A stretch of DNA of 64,000 nucleotides. It comes from UBA1161 sp002311745. GTDB taxonomy: Bacteria > Planctomycetota > Phycisphaerae > Tepidisphaerales > Tepidisphaeraceae. The notes beneath the pieces are model-generated. The model made no database searches and was not told the DNA's origin. It saw only the letters and a list, made by a program, of their open reading frames with translations. Both the position numbers and the translations under genes were made by a program. The stretch covers positions 103,606-167,605 of the forward strand of contig JBEKAB010000005.1 in NCBI GenBank assembly GCA_050018415.1, read 5' to 3'. This document shows positions 9,187 through 17,224 of the stretch, piece by piece. Positions within the stretch are counted from its first letter, which is position 1; every line of letters begins with the position of its first letter.

Positions 9187-10422
9187 TCAAACGGGCAGCG
9201 TTTTCTGCACGAGTTTCCGGATGGTGGTGCCCTGTACGAGGATGGAAAAGGCCACGACGCCATAGGTGATGGCGACGATCTGGTTTCGTGCCGCTCCGGG
9301 CGGCAGGGACAGGGCCATGGCAATCGCCAATCCGCCGCGCAGTCCGCCCCAGGTGAGGATGCGCTGCATGGCCATTCCCTGGCCGCGGGGCCAGCCGAAG
9401 AGGCGCAGCGTCCCATCCACGCTCAGCCACCGCGCCGCCAGAACCACGGGAATCACCGCGATGGCCGCGATCGCGTACCGCATTGAATACGGCATCGCCA
9501 AGAGCTGCAACCCGATCAGCACGAACAGTACGGCGTTGAGAATCTCGTCCAGCAGGTCCCAGAATTTGGTCAAGTCGGCGGTGGTGTCGGATGGCATGGT
9601 CAACAAGCGCCCGCGGTTGCCGATGAGCAATCCCGCCACCACGACCGCCAGCGGCCCGGAAACGTCCAGGGCATCGGCCAGCGAATAAGTGCCCATCACC
9701 AGGCTCAGGGTCAGCAGCACCGACACGCTGAAATCCTTAATCTGCGTCAGCAGCCGATACGCGATTAGTCCGGTAAGCAATCCCAGCCCGCAGCCGCCGA
9801 AGACCTGCTGGACAAACATCCGCACCACGCTCCCGGCCGTCACGGCGCCGCTGTGTTGGGCGATTTGCAAGAGCGAAAAGAACAGCACCACCCCCACGCC
9901 GTCGTTGAAGAGCGACTCGCCGGCGATGATGGTTTCCAGGGTCTTGCCCGCGCCGGTGCGGCGCACCAGGGCCAGCACGGCGATGGGGTCGGTCGGCGAG
10001 ATCAGCGCTCCCAGCAGCAGGCAATTCAACATCGACGTGCGCAGACCCAACGCGGCAAACAGCACCCAGGCGGCGGCGCCGATGAGGAACATCGACGCCA
10101 CCGTTCCCAGCACCGCCAGTGCCGCCGTGATACCCGCCCGCCGCGACAACTCGCCAAGATCCACGCCCATCGCCCCGGCAAACAGCAGAAATCCCAGCAT
10201 CCATCGCAGCAACACGTCCCCGAATTCCACGTGATCCAGAATGCCCGCCGCCATGTGCCGCACGCCCAACCCGAATTTTCCCAGGATCATCAGCGCCAGG
10301 GAAAACAGCAGGGCGATCAGCATGACGCCAACGGTGGGGTGCAAGCGGATGTGGCGATGGTTGATGTAGCTGAACAGGGCGGTCAGCGTGACCAGCAATG
10401 CGATGACGTCAAAAGGCTGCAT
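9187..10422 (-). CDS. Na+/H+ antiporter, CPA1 (NhaP) family
   Basis: Cation/proton antiporter in the inner membrane, 411 residues from the ATG at 10422 (MQPFDVIALLV), with about 12 hydrophobic helices. Family motifs include GALISPTDPIAVLALVRR, with the conserved aspartate in the ion-binding helix, followed by ESLFNDGVGVVLFF (the ND pair), and LTWGGLRGGLAIAMALSLP near the C-terminus. The frame stays open 50 codons upstream but that segment is polar and unlike the family. Likely role: Na+ extrusion and pH homeostasis. No regulatory RCK domain is present. It stands alone between two convergent or unrelated units. Confidence 0.92.
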   Translation of the reverse strand: MQPFDVIALLVTLTALFSYINHRHIRLHPTVGVMLIALLFSLALMILGKFGLGVRHMAAGILDHVEFGDVLLRWMLGFLLFAGAMGVDLGELSRRAGITAALAVLGTVASMFLIGAAAWVLFAALGLRTSMLNCLLLGALISPTDPIAVLALVRRTGAGKTLETIIAGESLFNDGVGVVLFFSLLQIAQHSGAVTAGSVVRMFVQQVFGGCGLGLLTGLIAYRLLTQIKDFSVSVLLTLSLVMGTYSLADALDVSGPLAVVVAGLLIGNRGRLLTMPSDTTADLTKFWDLLDEILNAVLFVLIGLQLLAMPYSMRYAIAAIAVIPVVLAARWLSVDGTLRLFGWPRGQGMAMQRILTWGGLRGGLAIAMALSLPPGAARNQIVAITYGVVAFSILVQGTTIRKLVQKTLPV

Positions 10423-10583
10423 CGTTGCCCCAGCCTCGGTTTCTGTGCACGTCAACGGCGAACCGACAAGAGCGGATTGTATCTTTCTGGCGCGATTCAA
10501 CAAAACTGAAGACAAATGCAACCGCGGAGGCGCAGCCCAGTGCAGTTGAACCGCCTTAACCTTCTCAAGCATGTTTTCGCGAG

Positions 10584-10635
10584 CTTCGCGCCTTCGCGGT
10601 AGATCGAAATTTAGCTAAACCGCGAAGGCGCGAAG
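10584..10635. repeat. Inverted repeat made of CGCGAAGG octamers
   Basis: Perfect 17-bp arms (10584-10600 and 10619-10635) around an 18-base loop; the arms are themselves tandem CGCGAAGG units. It lies between the antiporter and tRNA-Tyr and looks like a dispersed intergenic repeat or REP-like hairpin. Confidence 0.8.
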
Positions 10636-10774
10636 GACGCGAAGAAGAGAAAAGACAAGAATTTTGTTTAACAAAAACTCAATATCATCTCTGCGGCTGC
10701 CTTTGCCGGCGGATTGAAAAGACGGGGCCGATCAGCAATAATCCCCTTTTCCCGATGCAACGCGGCGTACGCAC

Positions 10775-10857
10775 GGGCGTGTACCGAAGTGGACAAACGG
10801 GTCAGACTGTAAATCTGATGGCTTACGCCTTCGTAGGTTCGAATCCTACCGCGCCCA
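10775..10857 (+). tRNA. tRNA-Tyr (GTA)
   Basis: 83-base class II tRNA. Acceptor arms 10775-10781 and 10850-10856 pair (one G-T). Anticodon stem TCAGA/TCTGA encloses loop CTGTAAA with GTA at 10809-10811. A long variable arm is followed by T arm GTAGG-TTCGAAT-CCTAC. Discriminator is A at 10857; CCA is not encoded. Confidence 0.96.
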
Positions 10858-10916
10858 CTGATGAATCATGCACCAACTCGCACGGTTGGCAAACGCTGAG
10901 GAATTGCGGGCGTTTT

Positions 10917-11118
10917 TCATTTTGCAGTTTGTTGAAAGCTATTTGCCGGCTGGCCTTGCCCAGGCTTCCCCGGCGCTGGCAACCCCTTGGCGTCCGCCTC
11001 GGCGAGTGCGTCCTGCTGGGCCGCAAGCTCCTCCAGCGCCGCCAATTGCTCGGGGCTGGGCCGCAGAGGCCGCGTGCGGCCTCCGTATCGTGATTCGCTG
11101 CTGGGGGGAGCGCCACAG
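10917..11118 (-). pseudogene. C-terminal gene remnant beside tRNA-Tyr
   Basis: On the minus strand an open frame ending at 10917-10919 reads like real protein in one phase only (PEQLAALEELAAQQDALAEA, then ADAKGLPAPGKPG and a Gln-rich end), with good third-position GC. It has no start codon before running into the stop of the next gene, so it looks like the 3' remnant of a gene whose upstream part was replaced. I do not recognise the family. The other two frames here give Arg/Trp-rich nonsense. It could also be random GC-rich sequence. Confidence 0.35.
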
Positions 11119-11736
11119 TTAGCGCGTTGTTGATGTGCCGCGGGTTAGGTCGAAGATGTTGAAATTCCAATGTCGCAAAATAAAGAAGCCAATTGCGGCT
11201 GTGATGAAAAAAGCTAGGACCGCGCTAACCAACCGATGATCTGTGATTGCAACGAAAAGCTTAGCGAGACGGCACAGCAGTGTAATTGGCTGGTTTCCAT
11301 TTTTCGATTTCTCGTTGGGAGTCGGCTGCGCCCTAGCGGCGTCCGCCGCCTTCGGACCGGCGCGGTCCGCCGTCTTCAGGACTGACCGTAATTCCGTTTG
11401 AAGCTGGTCCAGCCGGCTTTTGTCGGAGATCATTGGAGGGTCGTTGTTTCTACCAAGCTCCTGTAGCAGTTCATGCAGCATTGGGCAGGTAATGTCATTT
11501 TGTTCGCACTCGCGGATCAGGTCTATCGCACAACGCTTCATCGCCTGGGCATTGCGTACCGTGCAGTCTATCACGGTATTAATCCGCGATTGCGCGTTTC
11601 CCATTGCACCAGCGTTGCCTGCCGACGTAACGAACTGCAAGAGGTTCAGCCGATCCTTAAGCTCGGTGGCGAGATATCGCTGCTGGTCGATCGACTCTCT
11701 TAAGTTGTGGACAAGGGTATCCTTGAGATTCGTCAT
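11119..11736 (-). CDS. Hypothetical protein with C-terminal membrane anchor
   Basis: 205 residues, unrecognised. The N-terminal half is predicted helical and contains Cys residues (DCTVRNAQAMKRCAIDLIRE, CEQNDITCPMLHELLQEL). A polar linker rich in Ala, Lys and Asn follows, then one strong membrane helix near the C-terminus (LVSAVLAFFITAAIGFFIL). A tail-anchored or single-pass protein with the helical domain in the cytoplasm is likely. The start ATG at 11736 has AGGTGA just upstream. The leader sequence is nearly identical to that of the neighbouring gene at 12746 although the proteins are unrelated, which suggests the two genes share a control element or arrived together. Confidence 0.6.
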   Translation of the reverse strand: MTNLKDTLVHNLRESIDQQRYLATELKDRLNLLQFVTSAGNAGAMGNAQSRINTVIDCTVRNAQAMKRCAIDLIRECEQNDITCPMLHELLQELGRNNDPPMISDKSRLDQLQTELRSVLKTADRAGPKAADAARAQPTPNEKSKNGNQPITLLCRLAKLFVAITDHRLVSAVLAFFITAAIGFFILRHWNFNIFDLTRGTSTTR

Positions 11737-11757
11737 GGCTCACCTTTCCGGGCCAGG
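11737..11757 (-). repeat. Shared 21-base leader element, copy 1
   Basis: The 21 bases immediately 5' of the start codon at 11736 match those 5' of the start at 12746 at 19 of 21 positions (plus-strand core CCGGGCCAGG). It includes the ribosome-binding region. Confidence 0.65.
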
Positions 11758-11924
11758 GCCAGCCCGCGGAGGCCCAGCATCGCGGCGACGGCGCCGGGTG
11801 TCATTAAATAAGTGCTCGCATCTACAATCATTGTCACGGGCGCCTCTTTCCGTATCGTGACATCGATAAGTGTAGATTGTCCGCCCTCAGTGGCCAGGGA
11901 AAATGCGACCAAAATGCGGGGGAT

Positions 11925-12746
11925 TTAAGCGGGATGATCGGCGAGATATTTTCGCCCGGCTGCGGTGATTGCAACTCCGCCCTTCTTGCCGCTGTTGCGT
12001 TCAGCCAGACCGAAGCCAATCAATTCGTTAACGCGGACGCCGATGGTTTTCACATCACGGGGCAGTCCGTCGAGGCCAGCCAATTTATCGCGCATCATCC
12101 GGCTGGGCGCTTTGCCAAGGACGCGCACGACGGCCAGGGCGTCGGGGTGCAGGGTTGGCGGCGGCGGTAATAGGGAAAGGCGAGTCGCCTCACCGCCCGT
12201 CAGCGTGACGAACAAGTACGACAAGTGGCGCTCTGCGTGCAGCAGCTTCGCCTCGAATTTCCGAAGGTAAATTCCGAAGTGATCGCGGGCAAAATGGAGG
12301 ATGCCTTGTTCATTCGTTGCATCCAGGTATTTGGCCACCCTTTGTTGTCCTTTCTCATCCAATTTTTCTTCGACTTCGATTGTGGGTTGAATGGGCACAA
12401 CCGAGCCGACCGCCACAATGACAGTTCGCGTTGCATCGTCACCAGCCGCAGCGTAGGCGGCGTCATAAGCCGCATACCACGATTTCGCTATTCGTAACAA
12501 TCCGCCGTCGGCAAAGGGTGTCCCAGGCCGCAAATTGGGGTGTTCGACCGCCCAGCGATTGCGCTTTGCTGGGTCCGCACGACGAGGAAAGGGCTTGGCC
12601 TTCACTCTGGCCAGCGCGTACATCGCCTCCAAAAACTCGTTGGACTTGAGCACAAAGGTCTGCAATGAATTGACACGGTCAATACGGGCGCGTTGCCCAG
12701 GCGACATCTGCGTCAGAGACTTGTTGACATCCCCGTCTTCCGCCAT
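11925..12746 (-). CDS. Hypothetical protein with possible C-terminal winged helix
   Basis: 273 residues, unrecognised. The first part is helical and charged, and the middle contains a run of helices (KFEAKLLHAERHLSYLF). The last 80 residues (LHPDALAVVRVLGKAP, then VGVRVNELIGFGLAERN and GVAITAAGRKYLADHP) resemble a winged helix-turn-helix, with a terminal AAGRKYL wing typical of small DNA-binding or dissociation domains. No signal peptide or membrane helix. It may be a DNA-binding regulator of the accessory block next to tRNA-Tyr. It shares its leader element with the gene at 11736. Confidence 0.6.
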   Translation of the reverse strand: MAEDGDVNKSLTQMSPGQRARIDRVNSLQTFVLKSNEFLEAMYALARVKAKPFPRRADPAKRNRWAVEHPNLRPGTPFADGGLLRIAKSWYAAYDAAYAAAGDDATRTVIVAVGSVVPIQPTIEVEEKLDEKGQQRVAKYLDATNEQGILHFARDHFGIYLRKFEAKLLHAERHLSYLFVTLTGGEATRLSLLPPPPTLHPDALAVVRVLGKAPSRMMRDKLAGLDGLPRDVKTIGVRVNELIGFGLAERNSGKKGGVAITAAGRKYLADHPA

Positions 12747-12767
12747 GGTTCACCATTCCGGGCCAGG
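12747..12767 (-). repeat. Shared 21-base leader element, copy 2
   Basis: Second copy of the element at 11737-11757, directly before the ATG at 12746. The bases beyond it (GC-rich ggcccgctgg) are only partly similar to copy 1. Confidence 0.65.
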
Positions 12768-13024
12768 CCCGGCCCGCTGGACGCGAAGGTGAGAACGCGC
12801 CAGCGGTGCAGGGCCGTCAGCGGGGGATCAATCCCGCCGTCCCGATCACAAGAATTGTAGCGTTTCGGCGCCGGCCGGGCAGCGGTTTTCTTGTACTCAC
12901 CATGCCCACCGGGGTATGCTTCCCAGACATTTTCACAAGTGGCATCGCGCCTTCGGGTGACCTGTTACCCCTCGTTCGCGTTGGATAGCAGCCCATTCGC
13001 AATGCGCATTTTGCGGGGCCAATT

Positions 13025-13987
13025 GTGTCTGACGCCAAGATCATCAGTCTACTTGTAACAGCTAGCACCGTTTTGCTCATTGGTGGCGCGATTGTGGCCG
13101 TGAAGCGCGCCACTAACCCCGTGTCCGCCCCCCTGTCGAAAAGCGGGACCCTCGCCGCTCCCGTGCTGCCCGTTATCACGCCCATGGCGCCCGTTACTCG
13201 ACAGCTCGCCACCAAACCGAATGTTTCGGAGCATCCCGTAGAACCTCCACAACATGTAGCCACCGCTCCCGCGGTTCGGCAGCCGCCGCTACCCACGCAA
13301 CCGACGGTATATGGTGCGATTGAAGGTGCTTCTTGGCTAGACCGTGAAAACGGGGGGTCGGATTTGGTGCGCGGTCTCAATGTTTTCCTTCTTTCCACCG
13401 TCTGTCCCAAGGTAGTGTTTGTTCAATGCTTGAAAGCCACGGCTGACGATTTGGATGCGGAAGCAAAAAGATGGCGCGCCGATGCGGCGAAACAATCGGA
13501 AGACGCGAAGGGATGGGCGGCCAAGGCAGCCGACGCGCGGTCCGCAAACCTCTCCACAGTAGCGGATTTCGACGAGAAGCAGGCCGCGTGGGCCAAGCAT
13601 GAGGCGGCCTTCCAGGAGGAGATGGCCAAAAGGTGCGAAGATAGATCATCTGGTCTGCGTACCCAAGCTGACCAAGCGCGGGACCAAATCGACACAATGG
13701 AGGCGGTCGAGACCTTAAAAGGGCGGTCTTACGTTTTTCCCGCAGTTACGAAGCTGTCCGACATAGCGGTCGCCCGCGCGCGAACAGACGTAGATGCCAA
13801 ATACACCTTTGCGAAACTGCCCGCCGGGAATTACGTGATCTATGCGCAGGTAGCTGGGGAAACCGTAGCTGGGGTAACTTTTGTCTTTGGGTGGTTTGTT
13901 CCGGTCACAGTGAGGGAGCGAGAAACTACGCACGTCGATCTGGACAACGAGAACGCCTGCATTCGGGAAAGTCACAAGGCGGATTAA
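13025..13987 (+). CDS. Hypothetical membrane-anchored coiled-coil protein
   Basis: 320 residues, GTG start. One N-terminal membrane helix (IISLLVTASTVLLIGGAIVA) is followed by a Pro/Thr/Val-rich linker. A long charged helix or coiled coil spans roughly residues 135-240 (DDLDAEAKRWRADAAKQSED and similar Ala/Lys/Glu heptads). The C-terminal beta domain reads KYTFAKLPAGNYVIYAQVAG, the pattern of carboxypeptidase-regulatory-like (transthyretin-type) domains. So it is probably a periplasmic protein with the beta domain outermost. No family name can be given with confidence. Divergent from the gene at 12746, across about 280 bases in which I see no gene. Confidence 0.6.
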   Translation: MSDAKIISLLVTASTVLLIGGAIVAVKRATNPVSAPLSKSGTLAAPVLPVITPMAPVTRQLATKPNVSEHPVEPPQHVATAPAVRQPPLPTQPTVYGAIEGASWLDRENGGSDLVRGLNVFLLSTVCPKVVFVQCLKATADDLDAEAKRWRADAAKQSEDAKGWAAKAADARSANLSTVADFDEKQAAWAKHEAAFQEEMAKRCEDRSSGLRTQADQARDQIDTMEAVETLKGRSYVFPAVTKLSDIAVARARTDVDAKYTFAKLPAGNYVIYAQVAGETVAGVTFVFGWFVPVTVRERETTHVDLDNENACIRESHKAD

Positions 13988-14175
13988 GGGCGATTCCCCG
14001 ACTTCGGCGCGGTTACTCCGCCCTTTCGACGACGGCCAGGATACCCAGCGGTCGGATAGGGGAACCTTGGCCCGCGTCCAGCCGACGCAATTCCCGGCTG
14101 AGCAATGCGCGCTAGACGATCGTGCGTGGCTGCCGTGACGGATTCGCACTGTTTCTGTGCACTATTTCAGGGATA

Positions 14176-15054
14176 ATGCCGGGCGGAATGGCTGAGATAT
14201 CACAATATCGCGGTGTGATTGTTCCGATGGTCAGCCCGTTCACGCAGGACGGGCGGCCGGATGCAGCGGCGGTGGGGCGGCTGGTGGATCGGTTGATCGC
14301 CGCCGGCGTGCATGGAATTTTCGTCCTGGGGACTACCGGCGAAGGAGCTTCCATCGCACGCCAAGATCAGCGCGAACTGGTGCGCGCGACCGTGCAGGCC
14401 GTGGCGGGCCGGGCCACCACGTACGCGGGAATCTCGGGCAACTGCCTGCAGGAGTCCGTGGATGCCGGGGCCGCGTATCGTGATCTGGGTATCGATGCGC
14501 TGGTCGCCCACCCGCCGTTTTATTTTCCCATTCCCGAGCGCGACGTGGAAAAATATTTCGAGAAGCTCGCGGAGGCCGTGCCGCTGCCCCTGGTGCTGTA
14601 CAACATTCCCAAAACCACGCACGTGTCGATTCCCGTTGACGCGGTGCGGCGGCTGAGCGGGCATAGAAATATTGCAGGCATCAAGGACTCGGCCGGTGAT
14701 CTGCCGCGTCTGGAGCAGCTCATGGCCGCCGTCGGGGCGGATTCGCAGTTCAAGATATTCGTGGGATCTTCGTCACTTTGTTGCGCCGGTTTGCGGCTGG
14801 GGGCGCACGGGCTGGTGCCGAGCACGGCTAATTTCGCGCCGCAGCCGTACGTGCAGATGTACGACGCGGCGATGCAGGGCCGCTGGGACGAGGCGGCGGC
14901 TCTGCAGAAACAGGCGGATGAGCTGTCGGCTCGTTATCAGCAGGGCCGCACCCTGGGCGAATCGATCGCGGCGCTGAAGGCGATCTTGGCGCAGCAGGGC
15001 ATCTGCGGCGCGACGGTTTTGCCGCCGCTGCACGCAATCGCGGGAGAATCATGA
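14176..15054 (+). CDS. DapA/NanA-family class I lyase or aldolase
   Basis: TIM-barrel enzyme of the dihydrodipicolinate synthase family, 292 residues, first gene of a five-gene operon. Family landmarks: substrate motif GTTGEGAS, catalytic Tyr142 in LYNIPKTTH, and Schiff-base Lys170 in AGIKDSAGD. Members include DHDPS, N-acetylneuraminate lyase and keto-deoxy sugar-acid aldolases or dehydratases. The neighbours (acid-sugar kinase, PdxA-like enzyme, Na+ symporter) argue for a catabolic sugar-acid lyase rather than lysine synthesis. The start could also be the ATG at 14188. The next gene starts within its stop (ATGA overlap). Confidence 0.88.
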   Translation: MPGGMAEISQYRGVIVPMVSPFTQDGRPDAAAVGRLVDRLIAAGVHGIFVLGTTGEGASIARQDQRELVRATVQAVAGRATTYAGISGNCLQESVDAGAAYRDLGIDALVAHPPFYFPIPERDVEKYFEKLAEAVPLPLVLYNIPKTTHVSIPVDAVRRLSGHRNIAGIKDSAGDLPRLEQLMAAVGADSQFKIFVGSSSLCCAGLRLGAHGLVPSTANFAPQPYVQMYDAAMQGRWDEAAALQKQADELSARYQQGRTLGESIAALKAILAQQGICGATVLPPLHAIAGES

Positions 15055-16094
15055 GCGGGCCGTCGCGACCGATCCTGGGCATCACGATGGGCGATCCCTG
15101 CGGCATCGGTCCGGAGATCGCCGCCAAGGCCCTGGCCGACGCCGCGGTTTACCAGCGATGCCAACCGATCGTGATCGGCGACGCGGACATTATCGAGCGC
15201 GCCATCCGGTTTGTTTCCGTGCCGCTGGCGGTCAATCGCATCAGCGCCGTGGAATCGGCGATCGGCCGGCCAGGCACGATTGACGTTTACGATTTGCGCA
15301 TCGCGACGACCGAACAGGCCAAGCCGGGGAAAGTCTGCGCCGTCGGCGGGCACGCGGCTTACGAGGCGATCAAGCGATCCATCGAGCTGGCGATGTCGGG
15401 CCAAATCCATGCGGTCGTAACCGCTCCGGTCAGCAAGCAGGCCCTGCACCTGGCCGGGCACGATTTCGCGGGGCACACGGAGATTTTCGCCCATTTCACG
15501 GGCAGCGGGGAAGTGGCGATGATGCTGGCCGTGGGGAACCTGCGCATCGTGCACGTTTCGACGCACGTGTCGCTTCGCCGCGCCTGCGACCTGGTCAGCC
15601 GCGGCCGCGTGCTGGCCGTGATTCGCCTGGCGAACCAGGCCTGCCGGCAACTGGGCATCGAGCATCCGCGCATCGGCGTGGCCGGTCTGAACCCGCACGC
15701 CGGTGAATCGGGTCTTTTTGGCGATGAAGAACTGCGGCAGATCCAGCCGGCGATCCAGGCCGCGCGGGACGAAGGGATCGAGGCCAGCGGCCCCTATCCG
15801 CCGGACACGCTTTTCCCGCGGGCGGTCGGCGGGGCCTTCGACGTTGCCGTGGCGATGTATCACGATCAGGGCCACGTGCCCGCGAAGCTGGCCGGGTTTC
15901 ATTGTGATTCATCCGGCGCGTGGACGGAGGTGCGCGGTGTGAACGTAACGCTGGGCTTGCCGATCATCCGCACATCGGTCGATCACGGCACCGCCTTCGA
16001 CCAGGCGGGCACCGGCAGAGCCAGCGAAAAGAGCCTGCTGGATGCGATCGACTACGCGATCCGACTGGCCCAAGCGGCTGGGCCAAGCTCATGA
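15051..16094 (+). CDS. pdxA: PdxA-family dehydrogenase (PdxA2-like)
   Basis: 347 residues. PdxA proteins oxidise and decarboxylate 4-hydroxythreonine 4-phosphate in vitamin B6 synthesis; PdxA2 members use D-threonate or D-erythronate 4-phosphate and yield dihydroxyacetone phosphate and CO2. Visible motifs: GITMGDPCGIGPEI at the N-terminus and three metal-binding histidines in GHDFAGHTEIF, MYHDQGHVPAK and TSVDHGTAFD. Immediate coupling to a DUF1537 kinase (ATGA overlap at 16091) strongly favours the catabolic PdxA2 role, although sequence alone cannot exclude the B6 role. The gene symbol therefore denotes the family and not the pathway. Confidence 0.9.
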   Translation: MSGPSRPILGITMGDPCGIGPEIAAKALADAAVYQRCQPIVIGDADIIERAIRFVSVPLAVNRISAVESAIGRPGTIDVYDLRIATTEQAKPGKVCAVGGHAAYEAIKRSIELAMSGQIHAVVTAPVSKQALHLAGHDFAGHTEIFAHFTGSGEVAMMLAVGNLRIVHVSTHVSLRRACDLVSRGRVLAVIRLANQACRQLGIEHPRIGVAGLNPHAGESGLFGDEELRQIQPAIQAARDEGIEASGPYPPDTLFPRAVGGAFDVAVAMYHDQGHVPAKLAGFHCDSSGAWTEVRGVNVTLGLPIIRTSVDHGTAFDQAGTGRASEKSLLDAIDYAIRLAQAAGPSS

Positions 16095-17224
16095 ACCTCG
16101 CGCCCAATACCATGGTCCTGGCTGACGATTTCACCAGCGCCGCCGAGGTCGCGGCCGTCGCCCTGCGTCATGGCCTGGCAGCGCAAGTGGTGCGCGACAA
16201 ATTCACGGCCGCCGATGAGGCTACGCTGACCGTTTGCGACACGGACACGCGCTCGCTGGCGCCGGCGCAAGCGGCGAGGGTCGTCGCCGCGGTGGCCGCC
16301 GCGATTTCTCCGGGGCCGTTGCTGTACAAAAAGATTGATTCGGTTTTGCGCGGGCCGGTGCGCGCGGAGATCGAAGCGCTTTTGATGTCGCGCCGCCTGC
16401 GCCGCGCCGTGATCGTGCCGCAGAATCCGAGCATGGGCCGCGTGATTGTGGATGGCAAGTACCAGATCGCCGGGGTTGATCTTTCCCGCACGGCTTTTGG
16501 GCACGACCCGCAGCATCCGGCCAGGACGAGCGATGTGCTGGCCCTATTGGGCGGCGGCGAGTTGCCTATCGCGTATTGCCAGGAGCCCCAGCTCCTGCCG
16601 CAAGACGGCCTGGTCGTCTGCGGCGGCAACACGCAGGAGCATCTGCTGAGCTGGGCGGCGGCGGCCGGACTGGACGAATCGACGCTGGCCGCCGGCGGGG
16701 CCGAATTCTTCGCGGCGGTTTTGCAGAGGCGCGGATGCCGGCCGCGCCCGCTGGAGTCTGCGCCGCCGCGGCTCGAGGGGTCGGTCCTGTGCGTGTGCGG
16801 CAGCACGTCGCTCCAGAGCCGCGACGCGTTGCAGACCGCCGCGGCGCGCGGTGCGCCGCTCTTGAGCATGCCCGAGGCCCAGGAGGCGCGTCGATTTATG
16901 CAGACGCACGGTCGCGCCATCCTGAGCACGCCGGCGCAAAGCGGTTCGGCGGCGCCGCGCGATCTCGAGCGGCAAATGGCGGAATTGGTCGCCGCGATCC
17001 TCGGCGACTATGGCGTCGACTGGCTTTTGATCGAGGGCGGCGCGACGGCCTCGGCGATCCTGCGGCAACTGCAATGGGACCGCTTTGGGGTGGTGGCCGA
17101 GTTTTCGCCGGGAGTCGCGCATTTGCGCCCGGCGGGGGGCGAGGTGAATCTTGTGGTCAAGCCGGGCAGCTACGGTTGGCCCGGCGCGATTTGGAACCAG
17201 TTGATCCGGCCCGTATCGCGATGA
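16091..17224 (+). CDS. Four-carbon acid sugar kinase (DUF1537 family)
   Basis: 377 residues from the ATG that overlaps the pdxA stop; a longer open frame upstream is only the shadow of pdxA. N-terminal sugar-binding domain: VLADDFTSAAEVA and KKIDSVLRGPVRAEIEALL, matching the family KxDSTLRG signature. C-terminal ATP-binding domain: WLLIEGGATASAIL and VNLVVKPGSYGWPGA. Characterised members (DtnK, OtnK) phosphorylate D-threonate, D-erythronate or 3-oxo-tetronates with ATP at the C4 hydroxyl. Paired with PdxA2 the product would be dihydroxyacetone phosphate. The exact stereochemistry of the substrate cannot be read from sequence. Confidence 0.9.
   Translation: MNLAPNTMVLADDFTSAAEVAAVALRHGLAAQVVRDKFTAADEATLTVCDTDTRSLAPAQAARVVAAVAAAISPGPLLYKKIDSVLRGPVRAEIEALLMSRRLRRAVIVPQNPSMGRVIVDGKYQIAGVDLSRTAFGHDPQHPARTSDVLALLGGGELPIAYCQEPQLLPQDGLVVCGGNTQEHLLSWAAAAGLDESTLAAGGAEFFAAVLQRRGCRPRPLESAPPRLEGSVLCVCGSTSLQSRDALQTAAARGAPLLSMPEAQEARRFMQTHGRAILSTPAQSGSAAPRDLERQMAELVAAILGDYGVDWLLIEGGATASAILRQLQWDRFGVVAEFSPGVAHLRPAGGEVNLVVKPGSYGWPGAIWNQLIRPVSR

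Noticed and set aside
10775..14000. Complete integrative element at tRNA-Tyr
   Set aside because: No integrase gene and no second copy of the tRNA 3' end could be found in the window; only the accessory character of the genes remains.
16576..17220. Long N-terminal extension of the symporter frame
   Set aside because: It is the shadow of the DUF1537 kinase gene; the ATG at 17221 overlapping the kinase stop fits the operon and the SSS N-terminus.
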